DNA of 64,000 bases. Origin: Candidatus Phaeomarinobacter ectocarpi (GTDB lineage Bacteria > Pseudomonadota > Alphaproteobacteria > CGMCC-115125). A model generated the notes under the pieces. The model was not told the DNA's origin. It saw only the letters and a list, made by a program, of their open reading frames with translations, and ran no database searches. Positions 8,501 through 18,233 of the stretch are shown here, one piece after another (the stretch's first letter is position 1; each line of letters begins with the position of its first letter). The DNA is taken from assembly GCF_000689395.1 (NCBI RefSeq), contig NZ_HG966617.1, forward strand, positions 2,764,721 to 2,828,720, in the 5' to 3' direction. A program made the position numbers and the translations under genes.

Positions 8501-9376
8501 ATGAAAATCGGAACCGTTGGTGTGATTGGCGCAGGCCAGATGGGCAATGGCATTGCCCATGTGTGCGCCCTGTCAGGTCTTGATGTCATTCTCCACGATG
8601 TGGACGAAGGCGCCATTGAGCGCGGCCTTGCCACCATCAACGGCAACCTTGCCCGCCAGGTCGCCAAGGGCACCATTGACGACGCCGCCCGCGATGCCGC
8701 CATGTCCCGCATCCGCGCGTCCGGTGGCCTCGAAGCCCTGTCCGCCTGCGACCTCGCCATTGAAAGCGCCACCGAAGAAGAACAGGTGAAGCGCAAGATC
8801 TTTGCCGATATCTGCCCGGTCCTGTCCGAGCACGCCATCCTCGCAACCAATACCTCGTCCATTTCCATCACGCGCCTTGCAGCTTCAACGGACCGCCCGG
8901 AACGCTTCATGGGCATTCACTTCATGAATCCTGTCCCGCGCATGGAATTGGTGGAACTCGTTCGAGGCATCGCAACGGACGAAGACACGTTCAAGGAATG
9001 CAAAGGTTTCGTCGATCACATCGGCAAGAAGGCAACCGTTGCAGAAGACTTCCCGGCCTTCATCGTCAACCGCATCCTGCTGCCAATGATCAACGAAGCG
9101 ATCTACACGCTCTATGAAGGCGTCGGTAGCGTGGAGGCCATCGACACAGCCATGAAGCTGGGTGCCAACCACCCGATGGGACCGCTGGAACTGGCAGACT
9201 TCATCGGCCTAGATACCTGCCTGTCCATCATGCAGGTGCTGTATGAGGGCCTGGCGGATTCCAAATATCGCCCGTGTCCCCTGCTGGTGAAATATGTTGA
9301 AGCAGGCTGGCTTGGCCGCAAGGCTAACCGCGGCTTTTATGATTATCGCGGTGAGGCGCCGGTCCCGACTCGCTAA
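8501..9376 (+). CDS. 3-hydroxyacyl-CoA (3-hydroxybutyryl-CoA) dehydrogenase
   Basis: 291 residues, the length of the short single-function enzymes (Hbd/PaaH). The start IGTVGVIGAGQMGNGIAH is the NAD-binding GxGxxG. GIHFMNPVP carries the catalytic His, with the Glu partner in MELVELVRG. The helical C-terminal domain contains MGPLELADFIGLDTCL and ends GRKANRGFYDY. It oxidises 3-hydroxyacyl-CoA to 3-ketoacyl-CoA with NAD, or runs in reverse with NADPH for PHB-linked metabolism. ATG 8501 is chosen because it begins the Rossmann fold. Its position after etfBA agrees with beta-oxidation. Confidence 0.93.
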   Translation: MKIGTVGVIGAGQMGNGIAHVCALSGLDVILHDVDEGAIERGLATINGNLARQVAKGTIDDAARDAAMSRIRASGGLEALSACDLAIESATEEEQVKRKIFADICPVLSEHAILATNTSSISITRLAASTDRPERFMGIHFMNPVPRMELVELVRGIATDEDTFKECKGFVDHIGKKATVAEDFPAFIVNRILLPMINEAIYTLYEGVGSVEAIDTAMKLGANHPMGPLELADFIGLDTCLSIMQVLYEGLADSKYRPCPLLVKYVEAGWLGRKANRGFYDYRGEAPVPTR

Positions 9377-9573
9377 TGTCCGCAGCAGCGATTGCCGGTA
9401 ACCTTTGCAACTATTAATTGAACATCAAATCAACCTCTGGTTTCAATGAAATCAAAGAGTTAGTGACTCGCGTTAACCATAATGCGGATGGGTTTTCACC
9501 AGCGCTGTTAACCTCTGACAATTTGTCGTTACATGGTTCCGTATTAACAACCATTCATATTCAGTGTGTGTTC

Positions 9574-10080
9574 GTGAGTAACGATTCATCAGCGCCTAAC
9601 GGCGAAATCGACATTACTTTTCTTTCGGAACCCGAGCATCCAGGTGCGATTAAGCTCTGGAAGTACTGGCAAAGTAAGTGTGCGAACCGGCTGATCCCGG
9701 ATCGTGCCGACATGAATTTCGCTGATGTGCCCGACATCGCCCCCAACCTTCTTGTCGCAGAACGCGTCGAAGGGTCTGACGATTTTCGCATGCGCCTGTT
9801 CGGGTCAGCGCTGACCCAGATAACCGGTGAAGAGCGAACCGGAAAACTGCTGCAGGAGTTTGGCGGCCCTGACACCAAGACGCGGGCCCGCTGGCAGGCG
9901 GTCATGGCAGAGGTGGCGAGAACCCAACACCCGGTCTTCATCAAGGCCGGTGGATCACGCGACCAGACGTCTCATTTGGTGTTTCATGGCGTCGTCATGC
10001 CCCTGACCAATGGCGGAGACAGCATCGAGCAGTTCCTGGGCGCGCTGTTTACAAACTACACCAGCGACGAAGACCGGTAA
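9574..10080 (+). CDS. PAS_5 domain protein
   Basis: The protein has the pattern of the alphaproteobacterial PAS_5 (PF07310) family: LWKYWQSKC, NLLVAERVEGSDDFRMRLFGSALTQITGEERTGK and FHGVVMPLTNGG, a single PAS-like domain with no output domain. The start is uncertain. A TTG at 9418 would give 220 residues, but the first 50 would be coded by AT-rich sequence unlike the rest; GTG 9574 gives 168 residues and begins just before the conserved part, so it is preferred. The AT-rich stretch 9400-9570 is then the promoter region. Ligand and partners are unknown. Confidence 0.78.
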   Translation: MSNDSSAPNGEIDITFLSEPEHPGAIKLWKYWQSKCANRLIPDRADMNFADVPDIAPNLLVAERVEGSDDFRMRLFGSALTQITGEERTGKLLQEFGGPDTKTRARWQAVMAEVARTQHPVFIKAGGSRDQTSHLVFHGVVMPLTNGGDSIEQFLGALFTNYTSDEDR

Positions 10081-10084
10081 GGGT

Positions 10085-10756
10085 CTAGCCGTCGGCAGCC
10101 GATGCAGCTGCCTCTTCTGCCTTATCAACGCCTACAGCAGCCCGGACAAGAGCAACGGCATCAGGATCATCCCAATGGGCAGGCCCCACAAGGCGCCCAA
10201 GGCTTTTCCCGTCACGCCCGATCAGCAACGTCGTGGGCAGGCCAAACGCACCTAGTCGCGTGCCCATGCGGCCGGTCTTGTCGTGATAGAGCGCCAGATG
10301 CTTGATCTCGATTTCCTCAAGAAAATCCCTCGGCTTCTCAATGCCCCCCCGATCAAGACTCAACGCCAGCACCAGAAAATCATCGCTGCCGACTTCTGCC
10401 TGAAGCGCGTCCAGGGCAGGCATCTCCTCGCGGCACGGCGCGCACCATGTGGCCCATAGATTGAGCAGCACAACACGGCCTTTGAAATCTGCCAGCGTCA
10501 GCGGATTGCCATCCCCATCCACAAACTCGATGGCCTCAAGCGGCAATGGTTCGCGCGCGGCCACAAAGTTCTGAACCGCCCCTACCGCATAGGGCTTCAA
10601 TGTAGCAACGCTTGCCGCTGGCGCCTCTGGCTCGCCTGATTTGCCACCGAATGGGTTGCCGTATAGAACCGCCGCAAGTCCCGCTGCCAGGATGAAGGCG
10701 GCCAACTGAAACCGAAGCTTGGGTGAGACTTTCTGCGGGCGTTTCTCGCGGGCCAT
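10085..10756 (-). CDS. TlpA-like membrane-anchored thioredoxin-fold protein
   Basis: ATG 10756 gives 223 residues: a short cytoplasmic head, one membrane anchor ([17 protein letters not shown]), then a periplasmic thioredoxin fold. The redox site is [14 protein letters not shown] (Cys-Ala-Pro-Cys) and the cis-Pro loop is [14 protein letters not shown]. In alphaproteobacteria TlpA reduces cofactor-assembly proteins of cytochrome oxidase. It lies 34 bases from the divergently transcribed argH start, a common alphaproteobacterial arrangement, and converges on the PAS gene with a four-base gap. Confidence 0.9.
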   Translation of the reverse strand: MAREKRPQKVSPKLRFQLAAFILAAGLAAVLYGNPFGGKSGEPEAPAASVATLKPYAVGAVQNFVAAREPLPLEAIEFVDGDGNPLTLADFKGRVVLLNLWATWCAPCREEMPALDALQAEVGSDDFLVLALSLDRGGIEKPRDFLEEIEIKHLALYHDKTGRMGTRLGAFGLPTTLLIGRDGKSLGRLVGPAHWDDPDAVALVRAAVGVDKAEEAAASAADG

Positions 10757-10790
10757 CGAAGCGGGTTTCCTTGAAGTGAAGAACAAGACA

Positions 10791-12170
10791 ATGGGCAACA
10801 AAATGTGGGGCGGCCGGTTCGCTGACGGACCTGACGCCATCATGGAGGCCATCAACGTCTCCATCGACTTCGACCAGCGGCTGGCGATGCAGGACCTCGC
10901 CGGCAGCCGCGCGCATGCACAAATGTTGTCCGATTGCGGCATTATCTCAAGCGCCGACGTGGCAGAAATCCTTAAAGGACTGGATCAGGTCGAACAAGAG
11001 ATCGTGAACGGCACCTTCCCGTTCCGCCGCGACCTTGAAGACATCCACATGAACATCGAAGCCCGGCTGACCGAGATTGTCGGCCCGGCAGCAGGTCGTC
11101 TGCATACGGCCCGCTCGCGCAACGACCAGGTGGCGACCGACTTCAAGCTGCATGTGCGCGAACGGCTGGTGGCTTTCGATGAAGGCCTCAAGCAGCTTCA
11201 GATCGCCTTGGTCAATCAGGCAGACGCCAACGCCGACACGGTCATGCCCGGCTTTACGCATCTGCAGACAGCGCAACCGGTCACCTTTGGCCATCACTGC
11301 CTGGCCTATGTGGAGATGCTGGCGCGCGACCGCAGCCGGTTCATGGATGCCCATGCCCGCGCAGGCCAAAGCCCGCTGGGCTCAGCAGCTCTCGCCGGCA
11401 CGTCCTTCCCCATCAACCGGGAACAGACGGCTAAGGCGCTGGGCTTCGACGACCCCACCCGCAACTCGCTCGACGCTGTTGCGGATCGCGACTTCGTGCT
11501 CGAAACCCTGTCAGCGGCCAGCATCTGCTCCATTCACCTGTCGCGGCTCGCAGAAGAAATCGTCATCTGGACATCAGCGCAGTTCAACTTCGTGCGCCTG
11601 CCGGACAAGTTCTCAACCGGCTCATCCATCATGCCGCAGAAGCGCAACCCGGACGCCGCGGAACTCGTGCGCGCCAAGCCCGGTCGTATCATCGGTGCGC
11701 TGACAAGCCTGCTGGTCATGCTCAAGGGTCTGCCCATGACCTATTCAAAGGACATGCAGGAAGACAAAGAGCCCGCCTTTGACGGCATGGACGCTCTCGA
11801 CCTCGCCATTGCAGCGATGACCGGCATGATGGCCGATCTCACGGTCAACAAGCCCGCCATGCGCGACAGCGCCGGCAAGGGGTTTTCAACCGCAACAGAC
11901 CTAGCGGACTGGCTCGTGCGTGCCCTCGACATGCCCTTCCGCGATGCCCATCACGTGACCGGGCGCCTCGTGGCGGCTGCCGAAGCAAAAGGCTGCGACC
12001 TTGATGGTCTGACGCTGGACGAGATGCGTGAAGCCGAGCCAAAAATCACCTCTGAAGTTTTTGATGTGCTGGGCCTCGACAACTCGGTCAAAAGCCGCAC
12101 AAGCTTTGGCGGAACATCGCCCGACAATGTACGGGCGCAGGTCGCATTCTGGCGGGAGCAGCTTTCATGA
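10791..12170 (+). CDS. argH: Argininosuccinate lyase
   Basis: 459 residues, the expected size. It splits argininosuccinate into arginine and fumarate, the last step of arginine synthesis. Marks are [18 protein letters not shown] at the start, [29 protein letters not shown] (catalytic His region) and the fumarase-superfamily signature [12 protein letters not shown] with the catalytic Ser loop. ATG 10791 is where homologues begin; an open frame upstream overlaps the divergent tlpA-like gene. The stop overlaps the lptM start by four bases (ATGA). Confidence 0.97.
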   Translation: MGNKMWGGRFADGPDAIMEAINVSIDFDQRLAMQDLAGSRAHAQMLSDCGIISSADVAEILKGLDQVEQEIVNGTFPFRRDLEDIHMNIEARLTEIVGPAAGRLHTARSRNDQVATDFKLHVRERLVAFDEGLKQLQIALVNQADANADTVMPGFTHLQTAQPVTFGHHCLAYVEMLARDRSRFMDAHARAGQSPLGSAALAGTSFPINREQTAKALGFDDPTRNSLDAVADRDFVLETLSAASICSIHLSRLAEEIVIWTSAQFNFVRLPDKFSTGSSIMPQKRNPDAAELVRAKPGRIIGALTSLLVMLKGLPMTYSKDMQEDKEPAFDGMDALDLAIAAMTGMMADLTVNKPAMRDSAGKGFSTATDLADWLVRALDMPFRDAHHVTGRLVAAAEAKGCDLDGLTLDEMREAEPKITSEVFDVLGLDNSVKSRTSFGGTSPDNVRAQVAFWREQLS

Positions 12171-12349
12171 GCGCCACATTCAGCAAGACGGTCAAACTGA
12201 CATGCGTCGTCGCGCTTGCCGCTTTCGTCAGCGCATGCGGTGTGCGCGGCAGCCTCGTGCCGCCGGAAGGAAGCGGAGTCCTGATTGAAGAGCCGGAAGG
12301 CGACCGCTTCCCGCAGCCTGCACCCGTCGAAGAAACCGAAGAAAACTAA
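12167..12349 (+). CDS. lptM: LptM-like small lipoprotein
   Basis: A 60-residue lipoprotein. The signal sequence ends in the lipobox VSAC with Cys24 as the lipidated residue, followed by [11 protein letters not shown], which matches the GxKGPL-type start of LptM (YifL). LptM assists disulfide maturation of the LptDE lipopolysaccharide translocon in E. coli. The position between argH and lysA is the usual one in proteobacteria, which supports the call more than sequence length does. The tail is acidic and Pro-rich. Confidence 0.85.
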   Translation: MSATFSKTVKLTCVVALAAFVSACGVRGSLVPPEGSGVLIEEPEGDRFPQPAPVEETEEN

Positions 12350-12357
12350 GCAAGCAG

Positions 12358-13641
12358 ATGCATCATTTCGCCTACAAGAACGGCGCACTCCACGCTGAAG
12401 ACGTTGCCCTGTCCGCCATCGCGGATGAAGTGGGCACGCCTTTTTACTGCTATTCCACAGCAACACTGGAGCGCCACTACCGCGTGTTCTCCGAGGCCTT
12501 CAAGCAGGGCACCGGCGGCAATCAGGCGCTTGTGTGCTTCTCGGTTAAATCAAACTCGAACCTTGCCGTCGTCTCGACGCTGGCGCGCATGGGTGCAGGC
12601 GCCGATGTCGTGTCACAGGGCGAAATCCGCATTGCGCGTGCGGCAGGCATTCCGGCAAACAGAATCGTTTTCTCCGGCGTCGGCAAGAAGCGCGACGAGA
12701 TGGCCTACGCGCTCGACGCTGGCATCCTCATGTTCAACGTGGAAAGCGAACCTGAGCTTGAAGCGCTCAATGAGGTCGCGCTCGCCAAGAACATGCGCGC
12801 CCCAATCTCCCTGCGCGTGAACCCGGACGTGGATGCCAACACCCATGTGAAAATCACCACAGGCAAAGCCGAAAACAAGTTCGGCATTGCCTGGGAGCGC
12901 GCCCACGCTGTTTATGCACGCGCTGCAGACCTGCCTGGCATTGAGATTGTCGGTGTTGATGTGCACATCGGCAGCCAGATCACATCCCTTGATCCCTTCC
13001 GCGCAGCTTTCGCCAAGGTGGCAGAGCTTGTGCGTGAGTTGAAAGATCAGGGCCATGACGTGCGCAACGTCGACCTCGGCGGCGGTCTTGGGATTCCCTA
13101 CATGCAGGGCAACGAGCCCCCGCCCCACCCGGACGAATATGGCCGCATCGCCTGTGATGCGTTTGCCGACCTTGACGTGCGCCTGCTGTTTGAACCCGGC
13201 CGCATCATTGCCGGCAATGCCGGCGTGCTGGTGACGGAAGTGACCTACGTGAAGAACGGCGAAGCGAAGGATTTCCTGATTCTCGATGCCGGCATGAACG
13301 ACCTGATCCGCCCGACGCTCTATGACGCCTGGCACGACATGCTTCCCCTCAAGGAAGCAGGGGCCGATGCCCCACGTCTCAAGGCCGATATCGTCGGCCC
13401 GGTCTGCGAAAGTGGCGATACCTTCGCAAAGGATCGTGAACTCACAGCGCTTGCTCAAGGCGACCGTCTCGCTATCCTCTCTGCAGGAGCATATGGCGCG
13501 GTTCAGGCTTCCACCTACAACGCGCGCCCCCTGGTGGCCGAGGTTATGGTCAACGGGGATCAGTGGTCCGTGGTTCGCGAGCGCCAAACTTATGACGCTT
13601 TGCTGGCTGACAACCGCATGCCGGACTGGCTGGACACATAA
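12358..13641 (+). CDS. lysA: Diaminopimelate decarboxylase
   Basis: 427 residues. A PLP enzyme of the alanine-racemase fold that removes CO2 from meso-diaminopimelate to give lysine. The PLP lysine is in CFSVKSNSN (YAxKAN in many relatives). RVNPDVDANTHVKITTGKAENKFGI, split around its Asn, is the family substrate region; HIGSQI, GGGLGIPY and PGRIIAG bind phosphate; GPVCESGD holds the conserved Cys. It starts eight bases after the lptM stop, so argH-lptM-lysA is one unit, and the TIGR02302-like gene follows after 70 bases. Confidence 0.97.
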   Translation: MHHFAYKNGALHAEDVALSAIADEVGTPFYCYSTATLERHYRVFSEAFKQGTGGNQALVCFSVKSNSNLAVVSTLARMGAGADVVSQGEIRIARAAGIPANRIVFSGVGKKRDEMAYALDAGILMFNVESEPELEALNEVALAKNMRAPISLRVNPDVDANTHVKITTGKAENKFGIAWERAHAVYARAADLPGIEIVGVDVHIGSQITSLDPFRAAFAKVAELVRELKDQGHDVRNVDLGGGLGIPYMQGNEPPPHPDEYGRIACDAFADLDVRLLFEPGRIIAGNAGVLVTEVTYVKNGEAKDFLILDAGMNDLIRPTLYDAWHDMLPLKEAGADAPRLKADIVGPVCESGDTFAKDRELTALAQGDRLAILSAGAYGAVQASTYNARPLVAEVMVNGDQWSVVRERQTYDALLADNRMPDWLDT

Positions 13642-13711
13642 GGTCCAATATCTGCGCCGGTCAGGTGGCAAATACCTGCGACCGCCCAAAAGGGCCCAAG
13701 GAGCGCGCATT

Positions 13712-16333
13712 TTGGCCGACAAGGCAGACAAATCAGGCATCAAGACGGGCTGGTCCAGCAGCTCTGAAGACGCCCTGCCAAAGGGTCTGGGACCCAAGGT
13801 CGCCATCACCCGCGCCAGCCTGGTCTGGGAGGCCCTGTGGCCGGCCCTGCTCGGCCCCGCCTGCCTTGCGGGCCTCTACGCCTCCGTGTCGCTGGTAGAT
13901 GGCTGGAGCCTCCTGCCCGGCATTGTCCAGTGGCTTGCCTTCCTCGGTGTCATCGCAGGCAGTGGATGGTTTCTCTACGCCAATCTTAAAAATGTTTCAT
14001 GGCCCGGTAAGGCAGACGCCCTGCGGCGCATCGAGACACGGTCAGGCCTCAAGCACCGTCCGCTTTCCTCGCTCGAAGACGCCCGCGCTGACTTCATCGG
14101 CAATCGTGCAGACGGTGCTGCTTTGTGGGAGCAGCACCTCGCGCAGATGGAAACTGCCGCGCAAAGCGCACAGGCCGTGACGCCAACATCAAAAGCCCCT
14201 CAGCTGGATCAATACGCCTTGCGGGCTGCCACCTTGCTGCTGCTCGTAAGCGCGCTGGTATATGCAGGACGTGACGCCCCCGCCCGCCTTGCTGAAAATC
14301 TGTTGCCCGGCGGCGCCCTGGGCGGTGCCTCAAGCACCATTGCCTTTGACGCATGGATCACCCCTCCTGCCTACACGGCGGTGCCGCCCCTGTTCCTCAA
14401 CACCGTCCAGCAAACCGGGGGCGAGACGCCCAACACTGTCACGGTGCCCGAGGGAAGCGTCCTCACCGCACGGGTCTATGGCGCTTCCTCGGCGGAAGCC
14501 CGCCTGGCCGACACAGGCACAGATTTTGAGCCGGATGTATCCGGCGCCCATGAGATTGCGCTGTTGCTTGATCAAAGTGGTCCTCTCCAGATCATCGCCA
14601 ACGGTCGCACCCTGGATGAGTTCGGGATTACGCTGAAGCCTGACAACGACCCGCAAATCCTGTTCACCGAGGGCGATGCGCTTTCTGTCACCGCGCAACT
14701 TTCCCTCGCCATCGGCTATGACCTGCTGGACGATTACGGCATTACGCGCGCAGAGATGCGCATCACCCTGCCCCAGCCTGAAGACGTCAGCACAACGCAA
14801 GATGCATCCGCCGGTGACGGCACCGCGCAGACGGATATTGGTGCCCTTGCGGCCGTCGAACCGCCCGTCCTCAAACTGCCTTTGCCATCCGCACGTGTTG
14901 TCGATGCGGAAGGAGAGTTCGCCTACAAAGACCTCACCAGCCATCCCTGGGCAGGTCTTCAGGTGGCGATCACCCTTGCAGCCTTCGACGAGGCAGAGCA
15001 GGAAGGCACCAGCCAGACACGCATCATGCGACTGCCCCAGCGCCGCTTCACGGATCCCGTTGCCCGAGCGGTCATTGAACAGCGCCAGCGCCTGGCCCGC
15101 ACACCGGATGAAGCCCCGCAGGTGGCCGTGGCCCTGAACGCACTGACCCTTCACGCCGACAGATACTACGAGACCGCCAACGACTATCTGCCCCTGCGCG
15201 CCGCCCACTGGCGCCTGCGCGGGGCGAGCAATCCCGGCGATCTCGACGGCATCTATGACCTGCTCTGGGACATCGCCCTGCACTTTGAAGACGGCGACCT
15301 GTCTTTGGCAGAGTCCGCCCTGCGCGATGCCCAGGACGCCCTGATGGATGCTCTGGCCAATGGCGCACCTGATTCTGAAATCGAACGGCTGATGGAAGAG
15401 CTGCGCAACGCCATGGACCAGTTCCTTCAGGCGCTGGCCCAGCAGCAGATGCAGGCCGCCCAGAACGGCGACATGGCGCCCATGGACCCCAACATGCAGG
15501 CCCTGGAGCTCGGGGATCTTGAAAGCATGCTGGATGCCCTGCAGGACCTCGCCCAGTCCGGCTCCCGCGAAGCCGCCCGCCAGCTTCTGTCGGAGCTGCG
15601 CCAGATGATGGAAAATCTGGCAACCGGCGCCCCGGGCCAGATGAGCATGACGCCGCCGCAATCCGCCATGAATGATGCCATTGGTCAGATGGGTGAGATC
15701 ATTGACCAGCAGCGCGCCCTGCAGGACGAAACCGTGCAGGAAGGCAATGCCGGTCAGGAAGGCCAGCAGGGCATGCCCCTTGGCGAAGACGGCGCGCAGC
15801 AAGGCGGCGAGCAGGGTGGCAGGCAGCAGGGCCGCAATGAAGGTACAGGCTCCGGTGGCACGCTCCAGCAGCGCCAGGAGGATGTGCGCAACAGCCTCAG
15901 CCAGCTACGCGAAGGCCTGAACGGCACGGGCGTCGATAGCCCATCCGCTCTTGGCCGCGCTGACCGCTCGATGCGGGAAGCCCAGGAAGCCCTTGAAAGC
16001 GGTGACCTTGAACGCGCCGCCCGCAAACAGGGCGAAGCCATTGAAAATCTGCGCGACGGCGCACAGGCCTTGGCAGAAAGCCTGCTCAACGAGTTGGCCA
16101 TGTCCGGCGAACAGCAAGGGCAGGATCGTGGCCAGGGCGGCGAAGGCCGCGACCCGCTGGGCCGGCCCCAACGCACTACCGGGCCGCAGCAGGGCGACGG
16201 TGTGGATGTTCCCGATGAAAGCGAGGTCCAGCGCGCCCGCCGCATTCTCGAAGAATTGCAACGTCGCGCAGGCGACCGCGAGCGTCCACCCATCGAGCTG
16301 GACTATCTCAACCGGTTGTTGAAACGCTTTTAA
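13712..16333 (+). CDS. TIGR02302 (DUF4175) family membrane protein
   Basis: TTG 13712 with AAGGAG about ten bases upstream gives 873 residues; the open frame extends upstream to 13322, but that part lies over lysA in another frame and is not coding. Two membrane helices (about residues 36-61 and 68-90) and a third near 172-186 precede a large, probably periplasmic region. The C-terminal third is rich in Gln, Gly and Glu (about 660-830, with many QGG and QQG) and ends in RRAGDRERPPIELDYLNRLLKRF, the conserved TIGR02302 tail. Function is not known; placement after lysA is typical in alphaproteobacteria. Confidence 0.9.
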   Translation: MADKADKSGIKTGWSSSSEDALPKGLGPKVAITRASLVWEALWPALLGPACLAGLYASVSLVDGWSLLPGIVQWLAFLGVIAGSGWFLYANLKNVSWPGKADALRRIETRSGLKHRPLSSLEDARADFIGNRADGAALWEQHLAQMETAAQSAQAVTPTSKAPQLDQYALRAATLLLLVSALVYAGRDAPARLAENLLPGGALGGASSTIAFDAWITPPAYTAVPPLFLNTVQQTGGETPNTVTVPEGSVLTARVYGASSAEARLADTGTDFEPDVSGAHEIALLLDQSGPLQIIANGRTLDEFGITLKPDNDPQILFTEGDALSVTAQLSLAIGYDLLDDYGITRAEMRITLPQPEDVSTTQDASAGDGTAQTDIGALAAVEPPVLKLPLPSARVVDAEGEFAYKDLTSHPWAGLQVAITLAAFDEAEQEGTSQTRIMRLPQRRFTDPVARAVIEQRQRLARTPDEAPQVAVALNALTLHADRYYETANDYLPLRAAHWRLRGASNPGDLDGIYDLLWDIALHFEDGDLSLAESALRDAQDALMDALANGAPDSEIERLMEELRNAMDQFLQALAQQQMQAAQNGDMAPMDPNMQALELGDLESMLDALQDLAQSGSREAARQLLSELRQMMENLATGAPGQMSMTPPQSAMNDAIGQMGEIIDQQRALQDETVQEGNAGQEGQQGMPLGEDGAQQGGEQGGRQQGRNEGTGSGGTLQQRQEDVRNSLSQLREGLNGTGVDSPSALGRADRSMREAQEALESGDLERAARKQGEAIENLRDGAQALAESLLNELAMSGEQQGQDRGQGGEGRDPLGRPQRTTGPQQGDGVDVPDESEVQRARRILEELQRRAGDRERPPIELDYLNRLLKRF

Positions 16334-16339
16334 AGGGCG

Positions 16340-17251
16340 TTAGGTTTCGTCGGACGGAACCGGCGTTTCGTTGCCTGTATATTCACCAGGTTCAACAAAT
16401 CGCAGGACAAGATCACGCGCCGCAGCCGGTGGGCTGGACAAGCGAGTTACAAACTCAGCCGTGGCACCGGCATCAAGCTCGGCCTCTGGAATGGCAAAGA
16501 AGTAGTGATAGAGCTCCTGGCCTTCTGCATCTCGCAGCGCCACGCGCACACGCGGCACGGACCCCCGCTCTTCAGACACATTCACGATCTCACCACGGAT
16601 GGAGAGAACCTTCAGACCATTTTCAACAGCCTGCTCATACACAACCTGCCGGAACTCCATGCCCTGTTCGGCGACCGGGGTTCCAATCATTTCGTAGAGC
16701 GAAGCTGTCGATGGCCAGTAGCGCGCGATGTCACCACGGAATGCCCAGGCTGACCCGAAAAACGCCACCACAAACAAAACCAGTGCCGCCCAGCCCACAA
16801 GCTCGCCACGCGATCGTTTGGGCGCGGCGGTCGGTTTGAACTTCGCAGGCTGCGAGGCCGCAGCATCGTCCGTCAGGTCATCGGTGGGTGCAGAAAATTC
16901 TTCTTCTGGAAGCGTCGTCTCTTCGATTGCGGCAGGCCGCTTGATCACCGGCCTGGCGGCAGCTGGTGCCTCTTCAGGTGTATCGTCTGCGGCCTCTTCA
17001 GCGGCAGGTGCCGGGGCGGCGGTTGCTGGTGTCGCTGGCGCCGGAGCAGCGGGCTCTCGGGCCGGTTCCGGCTCAGGAGTAGGTGTCGCTTCAACAGGTT
17101 CCTCAAGCTCTACCGGCTTGGGTGCATCTTCCGGAGGTGCCTGGAACCACTCATTGTTGCAGCTCGCACAACGCACTTTACGGCCCGGCGCCTTGAAGGC
17201 GGCAGCCTTGACCGTGTAGCGCGTTTCACATTCCGGGCAGGTGATAATCAT
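16340..17251 (-). CDS. Zinc-ribbon (MJ0042) DUF3426 membrane protein
   Basis: The first 31 residues form a zinc ribbon: Cys5, Cys8, Cys28 and Cys31 in CPEC and CASC. A Pro/Ala/Glu-rich linker follows (about 45-110), then one membrane helix (GWAALVLFVVAFFGSAWAF, about 155-173), then a DUF3426-type domain of about 120 residues likely in the periplasm (LSIRGEIVNVSEERGSVPRV and AELDAGATAEF). 303 residues. Often found next to ftsE in alphaproteobacteria, as here, on the other strand. Its role is not established. It converges on the upstream gene with a six-base gap. Confidence 0.85.
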   Translation of the reverse strand: MIITCPECETRYTVKAAAFKAPGRKVRCASCNNEWFQAPPEDAPKPVELEEPVEATPTPEPEPAREPAAPAPATPATAAPAPAAEEAADDTPEEAPAAARPVIKRPAAIEETTLPEEEFSAPTDDLTDDAAASQPAKFKPTAAPKRSRGELVGWAALVLFVVAFFGSAWAFRGDIARYWPSTASLYEMIGTPVAEQGMEFRQVVYEQAVENGLKVLSIRGEIVNVSEERGSVPRVRVALRDAEGQELYHYFFAIPEAELDAGATAEFVTRLSSPPAAARDLVLRFVEPGEYTGNETPVPSDET

Positions 17252-17579
17252 GTGCGGGCGGGCAATCTCTCAGTCTCTTAGCCAGCGCGACAGCCAAAGC
17301 ATGCGTGCCGGATTTCGATGTTGCGTGTTTTGCATGTCCCCAATGAACTAGGCAAGTCGAACTAGGCAAGCAGGCAGGTCCTCAACAGACAACGCAGCCC
17401 CTTCCATAGCAGGTCCTATGGTGCTTGCCTTATCAATGCGCCAAAGTCCGTTAAAACTTGGCTAACCATGCTGCGATTCGCTGCAAATCTGCGTGTTTTG
17501 GTGCCAAATAACCCCTTTATGCCCCGCGAGCAGACCCGCGCGGCCTTTCTTGATCCCTCCAACCAGGGCGTGCGTTTCG
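17252..17579. other. Intergenic region upstream of ftsE with a 12-base direct repeat
   Basis: These 328 bases separate the DUF3426 gene from divergent ftsE. They hold GAACTAGGCAAG twice, at 17345-17356 and 17359-17370, 14 bases apart, which could be an operator on one helical face. Promoters for both genes must lie here. A short frame from 17493 merges into ftsE and is treated as its untranslated leader. Nothing else was seen. Confidence 0.45.
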
Positions 17580-18233
17580 GTGATCCGCTTCGAAAATGTC
17601 GGCCTTCGCTACGGATTGGGTCCTGAAGTCCTGCGCGATATCAGCTTTCATCTGGAACCCGGTGGATTTCATTTTCTCACCGGGCCGTCTGGTGCCGGCA
17701 AGACATCCCTCCTCAAACTGATGTTTCTGGCGCTGCGCCCGTCCCGCGGCCTCATCACCATGTTTGGCAATGACCTCGCAACCACAAGTCGCCAGCAACT
17801 GCCCGCCCTGCGCCGGCGCATCGGTGTGGTCTTTCAGGAATTCCGCCTGCTCGATCACCTCACGACCTTCGACAATGTGGCCCTTCCCTTGCGCATCGCT
17901 GGCCACGACATGGCCGATTACAAGGACGACGTGATCGAACTGCTGCAATGGGTCGGCCTTGGCGAGCGCATGCACGCAACACCGGCAACCCTGTCAGGCG
18001 GCGAAAAGCAGCGCGCTGCCATCGCCCGCGCCGTCGTTGCCCGCCCGGATGTTCTTCTGGCGGATGAACCAACCGGCAATGTGGACCCTGAAATGGGCAT
18101 GCGCCTGCTGCGCCTGTTTGAAGAACTCAATCGCTTCGGCACCACCGTTCTCATTGCCACCCATGACCACGCTTTGGTGGAGCGCTCCGGCGCACCTGTC
18201 CTGCATCTGGCAAAGGGTGAACTGACCCAATGA
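17580..18233 (+). CDS. ftsE: Cell division ATP-binding protein FtsE
   Basis: GTG 17580 gives 217 residues, the usual FtsE length; longer in-frame starts add unconserved sequence. Walker A is GPSGAGKTS, the ABC signature LSGGEKQR, Walker B VLLADEPTG, with Q-loop VVFQEFRLL and switch His in ATHDH. FtsE powers FtsX, which recruits and activates peptidoglycan hydrolases at the septum. IRFENVGLRYGLGPEVL is the classic FtsE start. It overlaps ftsX by four bases (ATGA). Confidence 0.95.
   Translation: MIRFENVGLRYGLGPEVLRDISFHLEPGGFHFLTGPSGAGKTSLLKLMFLALRPSRGLITMFGNDLATTSRQQLPALRRRIGVVFQEFRLLDHLTTFDNVALPLRIAGHDMADYKDDVIELLQWVGLGERMHATPATLSGGEKQRAAIARAVVARPDVLLADEPTGNVDPEMGMRLLRLFEELNRFGTTVLIATHDHALVERSGAPVLHLAKGELTQ

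Noticed and set aside
12613..13809. A 398-codon open frame on the minus strand over lysA
   Set aside because: It is antisense to a complete lysA with all motifs, has no recognisable domain, and arises from GC-rich codon bias.
14330..15802. A 490-codon open frame on the minus strand within the TIGR02302 gene
   Set aside because: Antisense shadow of a well-supported long protein; no domain or start signal.
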